A stretch of DNA of 64,000 bases. It comes from Phycisphaerales bacterium. Its GTDB lineage: Bacteria; Planctomycetota; Phycisphaerae; Phycisphaerales; UBA1924. The notes under the pieces were generated by a model. It worked only from the letters and a program-made list of their open reading frames with translations, had not been told where the DNA came from and did no database searches. The translations under genes and the position numbers were made by a program. The DNA lies in contig CANHCQ010000012.1 in assembly GCA_947459215.1 (NCBI GenBank), positions 37,910 to 101,909 on the forward strand. The letters run 5' to 3'. The stretch's first letter is position 1; each line of letters starts with the position of its first letter. Positions 11,132-19,248 of the stretch are shown here, one piece after another.

Positions 11132-11150
11132 GACCGGCCTACGGCCGGTC
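11132..11150. repeat. Palindrome, family A, between sucA and sucB
   Basis: GACCGGCC-TAC-GGCCGGTC, a perfect 8-bp stem. It lies 11 bases beyond the sucA stop and before sucB, so it may stabilise or attenuate the sucA message. That role is inferred. Confidence 0.75.
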
Positions 11151-11160
11151 ATCCGTCGAG

Positions 11161-14100
11161 TTATCGCTTTCCCGAAACGGCCTTCGCGGCGGGCTTGGCT
11201 TCAGGTTTGGCTTCAGGTTTGGCTTCGGGCTTGGGCTCGGCCTTTGGTGCGTCCTTGGCATCCTTCTTGGGCGGGGCTTTCCCCACCGCCTCCTCAAGGA
11301 TGTCTTCCTGCTCGTGCTTGTGCACGTGCTTGCTGCCCACCGCCGGGCTCGCGCTCGCGGGGCGGCCGATATAGGGGAGGTCGAAGCCGAGCGTGGCCTG
11401 CACCGCGTCGCGCACGAACAGGTACGCGCCCATGTTCCGCGGCTCTTCCTGCACCCAGACACGCTTGGCGGTCTTGGGATAGGAGTCGAGCACGCCCTTG
11501 AGAGCGGCGGCATTGAGCGGATAGAACTGCTCCAGTCGCACGATCGCGGTGTCGTTCTTCGCCAGCTCGTCACGCCGCTCGGCAAGTTCCCAGTACAACT
11601 TGCCCGAGCACAGAAGCACGTTCTTGACGCCCTTCTTGTCAAGCAACTTGCCCTGGTTGGAGGTCGAGCCGTCGCTCTTCACACCAACCGTGGGCGCGAA
11701 TCGCGGGTCGTCGATCACTTCCTGGAAGCGGCCGTTGATCAGCTCCTCGACGCGGCTGGTCTCCTTGCGGAGCAGGCTCTTGGGCGTCATCACGATCAGC
11801 GGTTTGCGGAAGTTCCGGCGCACCTGACGACGCAGGGCGTGGAAGATCTGTGCACCCGTGCTCGGGTTGATCACCTGCATGTTGTCGTCGGCGCACGACT
11901 GGAGGAATCGCTCCAGGCGGCCCGAGGAGTGCTCGGGACCCGCGCCCTCGTAGCCGTGCGGCAGGAGCAGCACCAGGCCCGACCAGCGGTCCCACTTCTG
12001 TTCGCTGCAACACAGATACTGATCGATGATGACCTGAGCGCCGTTCACGAAGTCGCCGAACTGGCCTTCCCAGCAGACCAGCATGTTGGGGTCGGCGAGC
12101 GAGTAGCCGTAGTCAAAGCCCATGACGCTGACTTCCGACAGCGGGCTGTCGTAGACGCACAGCTTGGCCTGACGGGGCTTGCCGTCGGGGCCGGGCGTGC
12201 CGATCTCCTTGCCCTTGCCCGGCTCGCCGATCTCACGGATGTTGTTGAGGGGCGTATAGGGCTGGCCGGTGGTGGCGTCGCGCAGCACGGCGTGGCGCTG
12301 CGTAAACGTGCCGCGGCGGCAATCCTGACCGGAGAGTCGCACCGGGTGACCTTCGAGCAGCAACGTGCCGAAGGCCAGGATCTCTGAGTCCGCGTACGAG
12401 ATCACGCCCTTGGTGGGCAGGTTCGCGCGGCCTTCCAGCAGCGACTTCAGCTTGGGGTTGACGTTGAACCCTTCGGGCACGCGGCCGAGCGCGGCACAAA
12501 CCTCTTCGAGCAGGTCTTTGCTCACGCCGGTCTTCACTGGGTCGTGTGAGTAGTCCGCGCCCATGCCCTTCCAGCGGGCCGAGCCGGCGTCGATCGTCGG
12601 GTCGTGGGCCTTGCGTTTCGCCGCGGCCTGGGCCGCGTCGAGCTCGGATTCGAGTTTCGCCGAAAGTGCCTTGAAGTCCTCGTCGCTCACGACGCCTTCG
12701 GCCTGCATCTCTTCGGCGTACGCGGTGAGGATGCTCTTCTTGGCTTTGATCAGAGCCGCGAGCGTCGGCTGGGTGAAGCTCTGCTCGTCCTGCTCGTTGT
12801 GACCGTACTTGCGATAGCAGACCAGATCGATGAAGACGTCCTTGCGGAACACTTGGCGGTACTCGATCGCAAGTTCGGCGACCGTGAGCAACGCATCGGG
12901 GTCCTCGGCGTTCACATGGAACACGGGAGCATCGATCATCTTGGCGACGTCGGTGCAGTAGCGGCTCGAGCGCGAGTCCTCGGGGATCGTGGTGAACCCG
13001 ATGAGATTGTTGATGACGATGTGCACCGTGCCGCCGGTGGTATAGCCCTCAAGCTGGCTGAAGTTCAGGCACTCGGCGACCATGCCCTGTCCGGCGACGG
13101 CGGCGTCGCCGTGGATCAGGAGCGGGATCACACGCCGACGCTCGGTGTCGCCGCGGAGGCGCTGCTTGGCGCGGGTGCGGCCCTCGACGACGGGATCGAC
13201 GCTCTCAAGGTGGCTGGGATTGCTGGCCATCGCGAGATGGAGACTGCGACCGTTGCGGAACTTCCGCTCGCCGCTGTAGCCGCGGTGGTACTTCACGTCG
13301 CCGCCGCCGTCCGCAAAGCCCTCATCCCAGTTGTCCTCAAACTCGGTGAAGATCTGCTGGTAGGTCTTCCCCATGATGGTGTTGAGGACGTTGAGGCGGC
13401 CGCGGTGGGCCATGCCGATCACGACTTCTTCAACACCAACAGTCGTGGCGTGCTCGAGCAGGCGGTCGAGCATGGGGATGAGCGACTCGGCGCCCTCGAG
13501 GCTGAAGCGCTTGTCGGTCGGGTAGCGTTTCTGAATGAAGCGCTCGAAGCCCTCGGACTTGCTGAGCAGGTCGAGGATGCGGAGCTTCTCGTCCTTGGCG
13601 GGCTCTCGCGTGCCTTGGTTCGCTTCAAACTTCTGCAGGAACCACTCGCGCTCACGCGCGTCGTGGATGTGCAGGAACTCCGCACCGACGGTGCGGCAAT
13701 AGGTCTTCTCGAGGTGATCGACGAGTTCGCCGAGCGTCGTCTGCGAACCTTGGACACCGGTCAGCGAGATGTCCACGTGCTGGGCTCGATCGGCGTCCGA
13801 GAGGCCGTGGAACGAGAGCGAGAGTGACTCCGGTCGCTGCGGCGGGCGACCGAAGGGATCGAGGTTGGCCCCAAGGTGGCCGAGTTTGCGATACGCCGAG
13901 ACCAGTGCATCGACCGCGGCCTGGAAGCGCGACGCCTCGCCGGTCATGGGGACGCGCGAGCCCTGGCTGATGACCATGGAGCCCGAGGCGGGGGCCGCAA
14001 CGGCACCCAGACCCTGGCCGCCGGCAAGGTCGAAGCCCATGAAGAAGGACCTCAAGTCCGCCGGGACCGAGTTGGGATCGGCCTTGTACTGCTGGTACTG

Positions 14101-14205
14101 GGCGTCGAGGTACTCGCCTTGCCAGCCGTTCAGCGAGGACGCATCGGGCGAAAGCAGGAGCGAACGGGGTGAACAGTGCGGTTGATGGTGGCCTGTGGCG
14201 CTCAT
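11161..14205 (-). CDS. sucA: 2-oxoglutarate dehydrogenase E1 component
   Basis: The thiamine-diphosphate-dependent subunit that decarboxylates 2-oxoglutarate and succinylates the E2 lipoate. The 1014-residue product starts MSATGHHQPHC and has the E1 N-terminal docking segment LNGWQGEYLDAQYQQYKADP. It carries MAHRGRLNVLNTIMGK, HGDAAVAGQGMVAECLNFS and VCYRKYGHNEQDEQSFTQP in the cofactor-binding half, and the transketolase-like C-terminal half with QVINPSTGAQIFHALRRQ and EEPRNMGAYLFVRD. The last 50 residues form a Lys/Pro/Glu/Ala tail with repeated KPEA units, absent from typical E1 enzymes. The start at 14205 fits homology; the frame is open further upstream, but that part is Arg/Pro-rich. sucB follows. 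Confidence 0.96.
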   Translation of the reverse strand: MSATGHHQPHCSPRSLLLSPDASSLNGWQGEYLDAQYQQYKADPNSVPADLRSFFMGFDLAGGQGLGAVAAPASGSMVISQGSRVPMTGEASRFQAAVDALVSAYRKLGHLGANLDPFGRPPQRPESLSLSFHGLSDADRAQHVDISLTGVQGSQTTLGELVDHLEKTYCRTVGAEFLHIHDAREREWFLQKFEANQGTREPAKDEKLRILDLLSKSEGFERFIQKRYPTDKRFSLEGAESLIPMLDRLLEHATTVGVEEVVIGMAHRGRLNVLNTIMGKTYQQIFTEFEDNWDEGFADGGGDVKYHRGYSGERKFRNGRSLHLAMASNPSHLESVDPVVEGRTRAKQRLRGDTERRRVIPLLIHGDAAVAGQGMVAECLNFSQLEGYTTGGTVHIVINNLIGFTTIPEDSRSSRYCTDVAKMIDAPVFHVNAEDPDALLTVAELAIEYRQVFRKDVFIDLVCYRKYGHNEQDEQSFTQPTLAALIKAKKSILTAYAEEMQAEGVVSDEDFKALSAKLESELDAAQAAAKRKAHDPTIDAGSARWKGMGADYSHDPVKTGVSKDLLEEVCAALGRVPEGFNVNPKLKSLLEGRANLPTKGVISYADSEILAFGTLLLEGHPVRLSGQDCRRGTFTQRHAVLRDATTGQPYTPLNNIREIGEPGKGKEIGTPGPDGKPRQAKLCVYDSPLSEVSVMGFDYGYSLADPNMLVCWEGQFGDFVNGAQVIIDQYLCCSEQKWDRWSGLVLLLPHGYEGAGPEHSSGRLERFLQSCADDNMQVINPSTGAQIFHALRRQVRRNFRKPLIVMTPKSLLRKETSRVEELINGRFQEVIDDPRFAPTVGVKSDGSTSNQGKLLDKKGVKNVLLCSGKLYWELAERRDELAKNDTAIVRLEQFYPLNAAALKGVLDSYPKTAKRVWVQEEPRNMGAYLFVRDAVQATLGFDLPYIGRPASASPAVGSKHVHKHEQEDILEEAVGKAPPKKDAKDAPKAEPKPEAKPEAKPEAKPAAKAVSGKR

Positions 14206-14540
14206 CGCGACACCTTGTGTGCGTGGAAGTGACGAAAGAACCCGCGGCCAAGCCGCGTCGCGCCCGGACCCGAACATTCCCTTGATCGGGTGCCGCCGGA
14301 AGCGGGCGAATGGTAGGAGGAGCGCGGGGAGGTGTGAGGCCAGCGTGGTGCGTGCAGTCGGCCTTGCTTCGCGCGTCGGAAGCCGCCAGGGCAACTCCCT
14401 CGGGCCCCGCGGGAGCAACAGGGTTTTGCAACGATGGCTCGGGTGCGTAACGAGGCTCGTACGCGGGCTCGTACAGCGGGCTCGCACGTTGGGCACGCAC
14501 GGCCGGCACACCAACGACCGCGGGGGCGTTCCCTGCGGCA

Positions 14541-14576
14541 AGGCCCCAACCCCGCGCATGCGGGGTTGGGGGCTTT
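14541..14576. terminator. Long hairpin, family B
   Basis: CCCCAACCCCGC at 14544-14555 pairs perfectly with GCGGGGTTGGGG at 14560-14571 (12-bp stem, GCAT loop), with AAGGC/GCTTTC-type flanks. It is likely a transcription barrier between the operon ending at 14719 and sucA. Confidence 0.6.
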
Positions 14577-14641
14577 CGAACGTCCATATGAACGATGCCC
14601 GTCACCCGAAGCGCGCCGGGGTTGGCCGGGGGCCTTTGTAA

Positions 14642-14674
14642 GGCCCCCACCCCGTGTGCGGGGGGGGTGGGGCC
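14642..14674. terminator. Second family B hairpin
   Basis: GGCCCCCACCCCG...CGGGG-GTGGGGCC, an imperfect stem of about 12 bp with GCC/GGC ends, 45 bases past the stop of the 14719 gene on the minus strand. GGGGGCC-TTTGTAA-GGCCCCC (14627-14648) overlaps it as an alternative fold. Confidence 0.5.
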
Positions 14675-14718
14675 TTCGCTTTGCAACTGTGTTCCGCCGA
14701 TCGCTTTCTCGCGTCTTC

Positions 14719-15156
14719 TTACACCCACACCTGCACGATCAGGTTGGGTTCCCTGAGTTTGCCGGTCCATTCGCCGACCGTGGCGGTCGAGAACTTCACT
14801 TCGTGGTCGGGATGGGCGTCGAGCCACTCGTTGATCTGCTTGTCAAGGAACTCCAGCGATTCACCCGTGAGCTTGGCGTGGAAGCTCTTGACGTGCGTGG
14901 CGCCGACGCCGGTCTTGTTGGTCTGACGCTTCCACGAGTCCTCGGTGCGGCCGATCGAATTGGACTTCTCGAACGCTTGGATCTTCGGCTTCACTTCGGG
15001 CCCATCGGGTGGATGCACGGGCGCGGGGACACCGGGCGAAGACCCCGGCGCCGGCTGCATCCCTTGGCCGGGGCGAAAAACGTTGGTGTTCTGTCCGATC
15101 GGAGGCAGACCCTCGGGCGCCCGCTGCGGCCCGGCGAAAATTCTTCCACGGTCCAT
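14719..15156 (-). CDS. Conserved hypothetical protein
   Basis: A 145-residue protein that I cannot assign. Residues 1-60 are Pro/Gly-rich and probably disordered. The rest has the look of a small alpha/beta domain: an alpha helix in SLEFLDKQINEWLDAHPDHE, a beta strand in VKFSTATVGEWTGK and a final strand LREPNLIVQVWV. There is no signal peptide, membrane helix or catalytic motif. The ATG start at 15156 has AGGGG upstream. It is the last gene of the minus-strand group from 19.1 kb, 57 bases after the LigD-like gene, and is followed by strong hairpins, so it may close that operon. Confidence 0.7.
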   Translation of the reverse strand: MDRGRIFAGPQRAPEGLPPIGQNTNVFRPGQGMQPAPGSSPGVPAPVHPPDGPEVKPKIQAFEKSNSIGRTEDSWKRQTNKTGVGATHVKSFHAKLTGESLEFLDKQINEWLDAHPDHEVKFSTATVGEWTGKLREPNLIVQVWV

Positions 15157-15213
15157 GGCAAACCCCTGAGTAAAGCTTCGGCGTCACCGCGGCACGCCCG
15201 CGCTCTTCGCCGG

Positions 15214-15633
15214 TCACTCCAGCCTACCACGCCCATCGAACCGCCACAAGCCGCGGGAATCGAGGCCGGCGGTCCAGTGTGCAACCGAGCGGGACGGGCT
15301 GGGGGAAGCGGGGTTTGACGAAACGTCGAACGCCAGAGAGGCGGGCGATTCGACGAACCCGTGGAGCAGGAGCGTGGCGACGCGCCGCACCGTGCCGCGG
15401 TTGCTTGAGACCGGTCCTTCGTACTCGAGATAGACGCGGCGGTGATCGGGAAGCCGCTCGGCCTCGAACGCCGCGGCAACGCCGTCGCCAAGCAGGAGCG
15501 TCACTGGCACGGGCGCTCGAAACGTGACCAACGGCCCGTCGTCGCGCTCCAGCAGCAGGTCGATGTGTGCCGCACCATGCCCCTCGTGCAGAAGCAGAAC
15601 CGCCCGGCGCGATTGCGGGCTCAACGGGGCCAC
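15214..15633 (-). CDS. LigD N-terminal (3'-phosphoesterase)-like protein
   Basis: A 139-residue protein resembling the stand-alone form of the LigD N-terminal 3'-phosphoesterase domain. The clues are GHGAAHIDLLLERDDGPLVT, comparable to the HxDLRLE strand that supplies a metal ligand, then AERLPDHRRVYLEYEGPV and SNRGTVRRV, comparable to the conserved EHP..Y..FEG and G.V stretch. In LigD this domain trims 3' ends during end joining; no ligase or Ku gene is nearby, so the role here is open. It uses a GTG start at 15633, three bases after the phosphatase stop, which suggests translational coupling. The family call is moderate because only the core motifs are recognisable. Confidence 0.6.
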   Translation of the reverse strand: MAPLSPQSRRAVLLLHEGHGAAHIDLLLERDDGPLVTFRAPVPVTLLLGDGVAAAFEAERLPDHRRVYLEYEGPVSSNRGTVRRVATLLLHGFVESPASLAFDVSSNPASPSPSRSVAHWTAGLDSRGLWRFDGRGRLE

Positions 15634-15636
15634 GGC

Positions 15637-16146
15637 CTAGCGCTGCTCCGCCAGCGCGTGCTCCAGAAACCCGGAGCACGCCGCGTGCAGCATGTCGTAC
15701 ACCTGGTCGAAACCTTCGGGTCCGCCGTAGTACGGATCGGGCACCACGAGCCGATGATCGGGCTCGCCCGTCAGCGTCGGGTCGAACGATCGCATGAGGA
15801 AGACGCGATCGGCTGGCGCACCGGCGTGCAGCATGGCGTCTCGGTTGTCGGTATCCATCGCGAGAAGGTAGCGGAACCGCACGAAGTCGATCGCGGGTGC
15901 GAGGCGTCGTGCCGTGTGGGGCGTCTGGATGCCGCGGCTCATTGCCACCGCCGTCGAGCGCGGGTCCGCGCCCTTGCCCACGTGCCAGTGACCGGTGCCG
16001 CAGGAGTCGATCTCGAAGCGCTCGCGGACGCTCCGGCGTTCCGCCAGGTCGGTGAAGATCCACTTGGCCAGCGGGCTGCGGCAGATATTGCCCAGGCACA
16101 CGAACAGCACGCCGATCGGTTCGCCGTTGTGAGTGGAGCCGCTCAC
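15637..16146 (-). CDS. Low-molecular-weight protein-tyrosine phosphatase
   Basis: A 169-residue cysteine-dependent phosphatase. The active-site P-loop CLGNICRSP (CX5RS) is at residues 17-25, and the general-acid loop is VPDPYYGGPEGFDQVYD near residue 137, with the DP pair and the aromatic residues. In bacteria such enzymes dephosphorylate tyrosine kinases of polysaccharide export or other tyrosine-phosphorylated proteins; no cognate kinase is present. The start ATG at 16146 overlaps the stop of the upstream 304-residue gene by four bases, and the next gene starts three bases after its stop. It is thus in the middle of a compact operon. Confidence 0.93.
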   Translation of the reverse strand: MSGSTHNGEPIGVLFVCLGNICRSPLAKWIFTDLAERRSVRERFEIDSCGTGHWHVGKGADPRSTAVAMSRGIQTPHTARRLAPAIDFVRFRYLLAMDTDNRDAMLHAGAPADRVFLMRSFDPTLTGEPDHRLVVPDPYYGGPEGFDQVYDMLHAACSGFLEHALAEQR

Positions 16147-17057
16147 GCGATCACCGCCTGGGTCCGCGCGTCGCCAGACGGCTCAGCGTGCGACGTCGCG
16201 CCTCGCGTCCCGCCGCGGAGCGCGGCATCCAGCGACCGCGCGATGTGCACCGGCAGACGCGACTCGGCGAGCGACACGTTCACGCAGGCGAACTGCGATA
16301 CGTCGTCCACGAGCGAGCTGGCGATCACCGCGTGGACGCCAAGCGTCGCACAGCAGCGCATCATCCAGCGTTGCCCCGCGGCGGCAGATGCGGTCGCCAA
16401 GGGCGACTCGGCGACGTCGATCACCGCGGCGTCCAGTCCCGGCACCAGCGACCAGACCGGCACGTTCGTCGTCAAGAGCCGCACCCCGATCCCGGTGCTG
16501 CGCACGATCTCCTTCGCCCGCGCGAGGTCTGGCGCCTCCCGCGGGACAAGGGCCGTGACGCGATGCCCGACGATCGCCAAGATCTGGCAGACCCGTACAA
16601 AGTCGCTGGCGCTGCAGGCATCACCCGGGTCGCACGCCAACGCGATCAGCACCTCGTCGCCGCAGCACAACGACTCCCGCACCGACGCCCGCGACACGTT
16701 TGCGACGCCGACGCGCTCCGCGGGCCCGACGCCGATGACCCGGCGCAGCGGCAGCGAACGCCGCCCCGCACAGGCCCGCGTCGCGGCGTCCAGTAATTGG
16801 GCGCTTGAGAAGACCAGTTCGTCGAACGAATCCAGGCACGCTCGGAGCGAGCGAGATGCGGCCGACGCCGGCAACGGCCACACGCGACGCAGCGCCGCCG
16901 GACCGAACACAGCGCCGGTGCGCACACCCAGAATCTCCGCACGCCGCTCGCTCGCTTCGTCGGCGATCAGCACGATGTGATCGCCTGCACCGGCCTGATC
17001 GACCGCGGCGCGGATCCCCGCGTCGCCCTCGCGAGCGTCGACGACGAAGGCTCTCAT
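16143..17057 (-). CDS. Hypothetical protein of the 15-19 kb operon
   Basis: A 304-residue cytoplasmic protein without a signal peptide or membrane helix. I do not recognise a family. It alternates short beta strands and helices (AGDHIVLIADEA, VIGVGPAERVGVANV, LAIVGHRVTALVPR, VRLLTTNVPVWSLVPGLDAAVIDV), which suggests two Rossmann-like halves of the kind seen in GT-B glycosyltransferases. It is cysteine-rich in the middle (ESLCCGDEVLIALACDPGDA). It overlaps the preceding lipoprotein gene and the following phosphatase gene by four bases each. The tight coupling suggests that it acts with them. Confidence 0.75.
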   Translation of the reverse strand: MRAFVVDAREGDAGIRAAVDQAGAGDHIVLIADEASERRAEILGVRTGAVFGPAALRRVWPLPASAASRSLRACLDSFDELVFSSAQLLDAATRACAGRRSLPLRRVIGVGPAERVGVANVSRASVRESLCCGDEVLIALACDPGDACSASDFVRVCQILAIVGHRVTALVPREAPDLARAKEIVRSTGIGVRLLTTNVPVWSLVPGLDAAVIDVAESPLATASAAAGQRWMMRCCATLGVHAVIASSLVDDVSQFACVNVSLAESRLPVHIARSLDAALRGGTRGATSHAEPSGDARTQAVIA

Positions 17058-17740
17058 TGCGGCTTCCGGCCGGGCTGCCGGACCTCATGCTCGTAGAACA
17101 ACTGCGCCACCGCGAGCCCAACCTCGCGGGCCAGCTCGTTCTCGGCCTGCACCACGCCCGCCGAACTGGTCGGAATGTCTCTGGCCTTCTCAAAGAGCGT
17201 CACGTTCAACGGCGCGCCCTTCTCCAGCGAATCCGGTGGCCACAGACGCTTGTCTTCCTTCGCGTCGATGACCTTGACACGGACCGCGCTCAGCGGCGAA
17301 TAGGTCACGCCGTCGGGCGAGAGCGTGAACGCATCGAGGATCACGTGGATCACCACATCGGCCTTGGTCGCACGCCCGATGTCCGTCACCGACATCGGCT
17401 CGCCGTCACGGTCCCGCGTCGCGGCGATGATCGCAGCACGCCCGTCGAGCATGTCGTCGACGAGCTTCTCACGCTGGATGTTCTCGGTCGCGCTGGCGGC
17501 GATCTCGTTGCGGAGGTTGCGCCGCTTGGTCACGCTGTTCTGGTCATCCACGAAGACGATGGTGGTGCGCTTGCGATCAAGCACGAACACCGCTTCGCGC
17601 TTCTCCGGGCCGTGCACGAAGTAAAACGCGGGGCCGAGGATGTTGCACCCGCCCGTCGACAGGGCGAGCAGCACGCCGGCCAGCAGGCCCGTGCGCCAGA
17701 GTGCGGCTATTCCCAGACGTTGCCATGCGTAGTTCGTCAT
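17054..17740 (-). CDS. Lipoprotein, hypothetical (operon lipoprotein 2)
   Basis: A 228-residue predicted lipoprotein. After MTNYAWQRLGIAALWRT comes a hydrophobic stretch ending LLALSTGGC, a lipobox-like site with the cysteine at about residue 31. The mature part has FYFVHGPEKREAVFVLDRKR, VIHVILDAFTLSPDGVTYSP and a C-terminal amphipathic region. It resembles in layout the lipoprotein encoded just upstream (17808-18518): both mention an early strand pattern, a central 'VVIHVI / RIIFVEI' strand and a similar size, so they may be distant paralogues. The start at 17740 is chosen because the signal peptide begins there. No function is known. Confidence 0.75.
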   Translation of the reverse strand: MTNYAWQRLGIAALWRTGLLAGVLLALSTGGCNILGPAFYFVHGPEKREAVFVLDRKRTTIVFVDDQNSVTKRRNLRNEIAASATENIQREKLVDDMLDGRAAIIAATRDRDGEPMSVTDIGRATKADVVIHVILDAFTLSPDGVTYSPLSAVRVKVIDAKEDKRLWPPDSLEKGAPLNVTLFEKARDIPTSSAGVVQAENELAREVGLAVAQLFYEHEVRQPGRKPQ

Positions 17741-17807
17741 GCGTGTGCGCTCGCGCGTTCGTCTCGCTTCCGTCGGATCATCCACCCGCGTCCCGTCAGA
17801 CGACGGC

Positions 17808-18518
17808 TCAGTACTTCGGGTAGTACGGCTCCTCGTGCGTGTAGAACGGCCAGGTCGCTCGGTCGACAAACCGCCTGACCAGTTCGGTCCGCACCGCCGT
17901 CTCGGGGATCTCGTCGGGGCGACGCCCCCGCTCGTCGGGGAACTTGACGAGAATGGACCGCTCGAAGGTGTAGTAGTCGGCGAGCTTCGAATCCGCCTCC
18001 GCCACCGCCAGCGACCCGGCGCACACGCCGTCGTAGAGGTACTGATTGCCCGGCTCGGTCGTTCGGAACTCGGTGATCTCGACGAAGATGATCCGCTGCG
18101 CGCCGCCGAGCGCCTTGGAGAGGTCCTCCGTCGACTTCGCCCGCCAGCCCGGGTTGTCGTACATGAACTGCACGATCATCGCGGGCGGGACGACCCCCGT
18201 CGTTCCGGCATCATTCATCGTGTCGGCCAGCCGCTCGGTGATGCGTGTCACCAGCATTGCCGAAAGCCCCGGCGCGGCCTCCTCGATCGAGCGATCGCAC
18301 GACACGAGCACCGCGAACGACTTGCCCTGCAGCACGTCGGTCTCGGCCTTCACGGACTTGGTCGATTCCTGGCGGTACGACTCCGCCATGCCGCCGATGA
18401 TGGTGCCGACCACGCAACCGGAAAGCGACACCGCGGACAGGGCACACCAACCCGCCAGCATCAGGGGCGTGCACCGGTAAAGGGAACGTCGAACGTACGT
18501 GCGGTCCATCGTGCTCAT
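17808..18518 (-). CDS. Lipoprotein, hypothetical (operon lipoprotein 1)
   Basis: A 236-residue protein with a basic N-terminus and a hydrophobic segment ending VSLSGC, a good lipobox, at about residue 35. GTIIGGMAESYRQ follows the cysteine. The mature domain contains LQGKSFAVLVSCDRSI and QRIIFVEITEF and ends HEEPYYPKY. The start at 18518 abuts the DUF2752 stop (an alternative ATG lies three codons in). It is probably outer-membrane or inner-membrane anchored. I see no enzymatic motif. It precedes the second lipoprotein by 67 bases. Confidence 0.78.
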   Translation of the reverse strand: MSTMDRTYVRRSLYRCTPLMLAGWCALSAVSLSGCVVGTIIGGMAESYRQESTKSVKAETDVLQGKSFAVLVSCDRSIEEAAPGLSAMLVTRITERLADTMNDAGTTGVVPPAMIVQFMYDNPGWRAKSTEDLSKALGGAQRIIFVEITEFRTTEPGNQYLYDGVCAGSLAVAEADSKLADYYTFERSILVKFPDERGRRPDEIPETAVRTELVRRFVDRATWPFYTHEEPYYPKY

Positions 18519-19067
18519 TCACTCAGCCTTGGGTGCCGTGCCGCTATCTCTGACCGTGGCCGCCGCCCCGGGCGGGAGCGACTCGATCCACACTTTGTAC
18601 CCCCACGCCCCCACCAGGATCACACCAGCCGCGATCAACGTCCGCGTGTTCGTCACGGCGTCCAAGAGAGGTCGCAGCGTGATCCCCGTCGCCAACGCGT
18701 GGAGCCCCGCAAGAAGGCCGGATGCTAGCACAACAGCGACCAGCGCTCCCGCCGGCTGCACCCGTGCGGACTCCAGCAACCGCCCCTGTGCCGCCAGCGA
18801 CACCGCGGTCGTCATCCCGCATGTCATGCAGGGGCGCCGGGTCGCCAGCAGAAACCCGCACGGCGGCAGCCCGATCGCCCGGTGCGTGCCCATCCCCGTG
18901 GGGCTTGGCGTCAACCACGCGCCGATGCCCAAAGGCACCGCGCAGACGATCGCCAGCGCCAGCCCGACCAGCCGGGCCGCGCCGCGTGCACCAAGCACGC
19001 CCAGGAGCCCGCTCAGGCCTCGCTGGGGCGCGTCCAGTTTGGAGTCCCTCGTCGGGACCGCGCTCAT
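18519..19067 (-). CDS. DUF2752 membrane protein
   Basis: A 182-residue integral membrane protein with the DUF2752 signature, here CGFLLATRRPCMTCGMTTAV: the CPxCGxT-like cluster of cysteines between hydrophobic helices. Hydrophobic segments lie at about 35-52 (LVGLALAIVCAVPLGIGAWL), 108-128 and 145-160. The family is uncharacterised. It is the first gene of the minus-strand operon that continues with two lipoproteins, a 304-residue unknown, a tyrosine phosphatase, a LigD-like protein and a conserved unknown. Upstream are 181 bases before the end of the EAL protein gene. Confidence 0.85.
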   Translation of the reverse strand: MSAVPTRDSKLDAPQRGLSGLLGVLGARGAARLVGLALAIVCAVPLGIGAWLTPSPTGMGTHRAIGLPPCGFLLATRRPCMTCGMTTAVSLAAQGRLLESARVQPAGALVAVVLASGLLAGLHALATGITLRPLLDAVTNTRTLIAAGVILVGAWGYKVWIESLPPGAAATVRDSGTAPKAE

Positions 19068-19248
19068 GGCAAGAGCCTACGCGGGCCGGGGCGAGCCGGT
19101 TTCGGGATTCGGCCTGCGGCCGACGCGAAGTAGGCCCTCGACGACTCAGGAGCCCAGCGCTTCCCGCTGGCTCCGGCGGCGTGCGTCGTGCCTGTCTCGG
19201 TTGCTGTTGCCGTGTGTGGACCGACTGGCACGCCCGCGTCGTCCGCGG

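Larger units (their letters stand above)
14206..14718. other. Intergenic region upstream of sucA with strong hairpins
   Basis: 513 bases with no credible gene; open frames here are Arg/Ala/Pro-rich extensions or antisense. It should contain the sucA promoter (near 14206-14400) and, further on, the 3' end of the minus-strand gene finishing at 14719. The outer part is a stack of GC hairpins (14541-14576, 14627-14648, 14642-14674). Confidence 0.6.
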
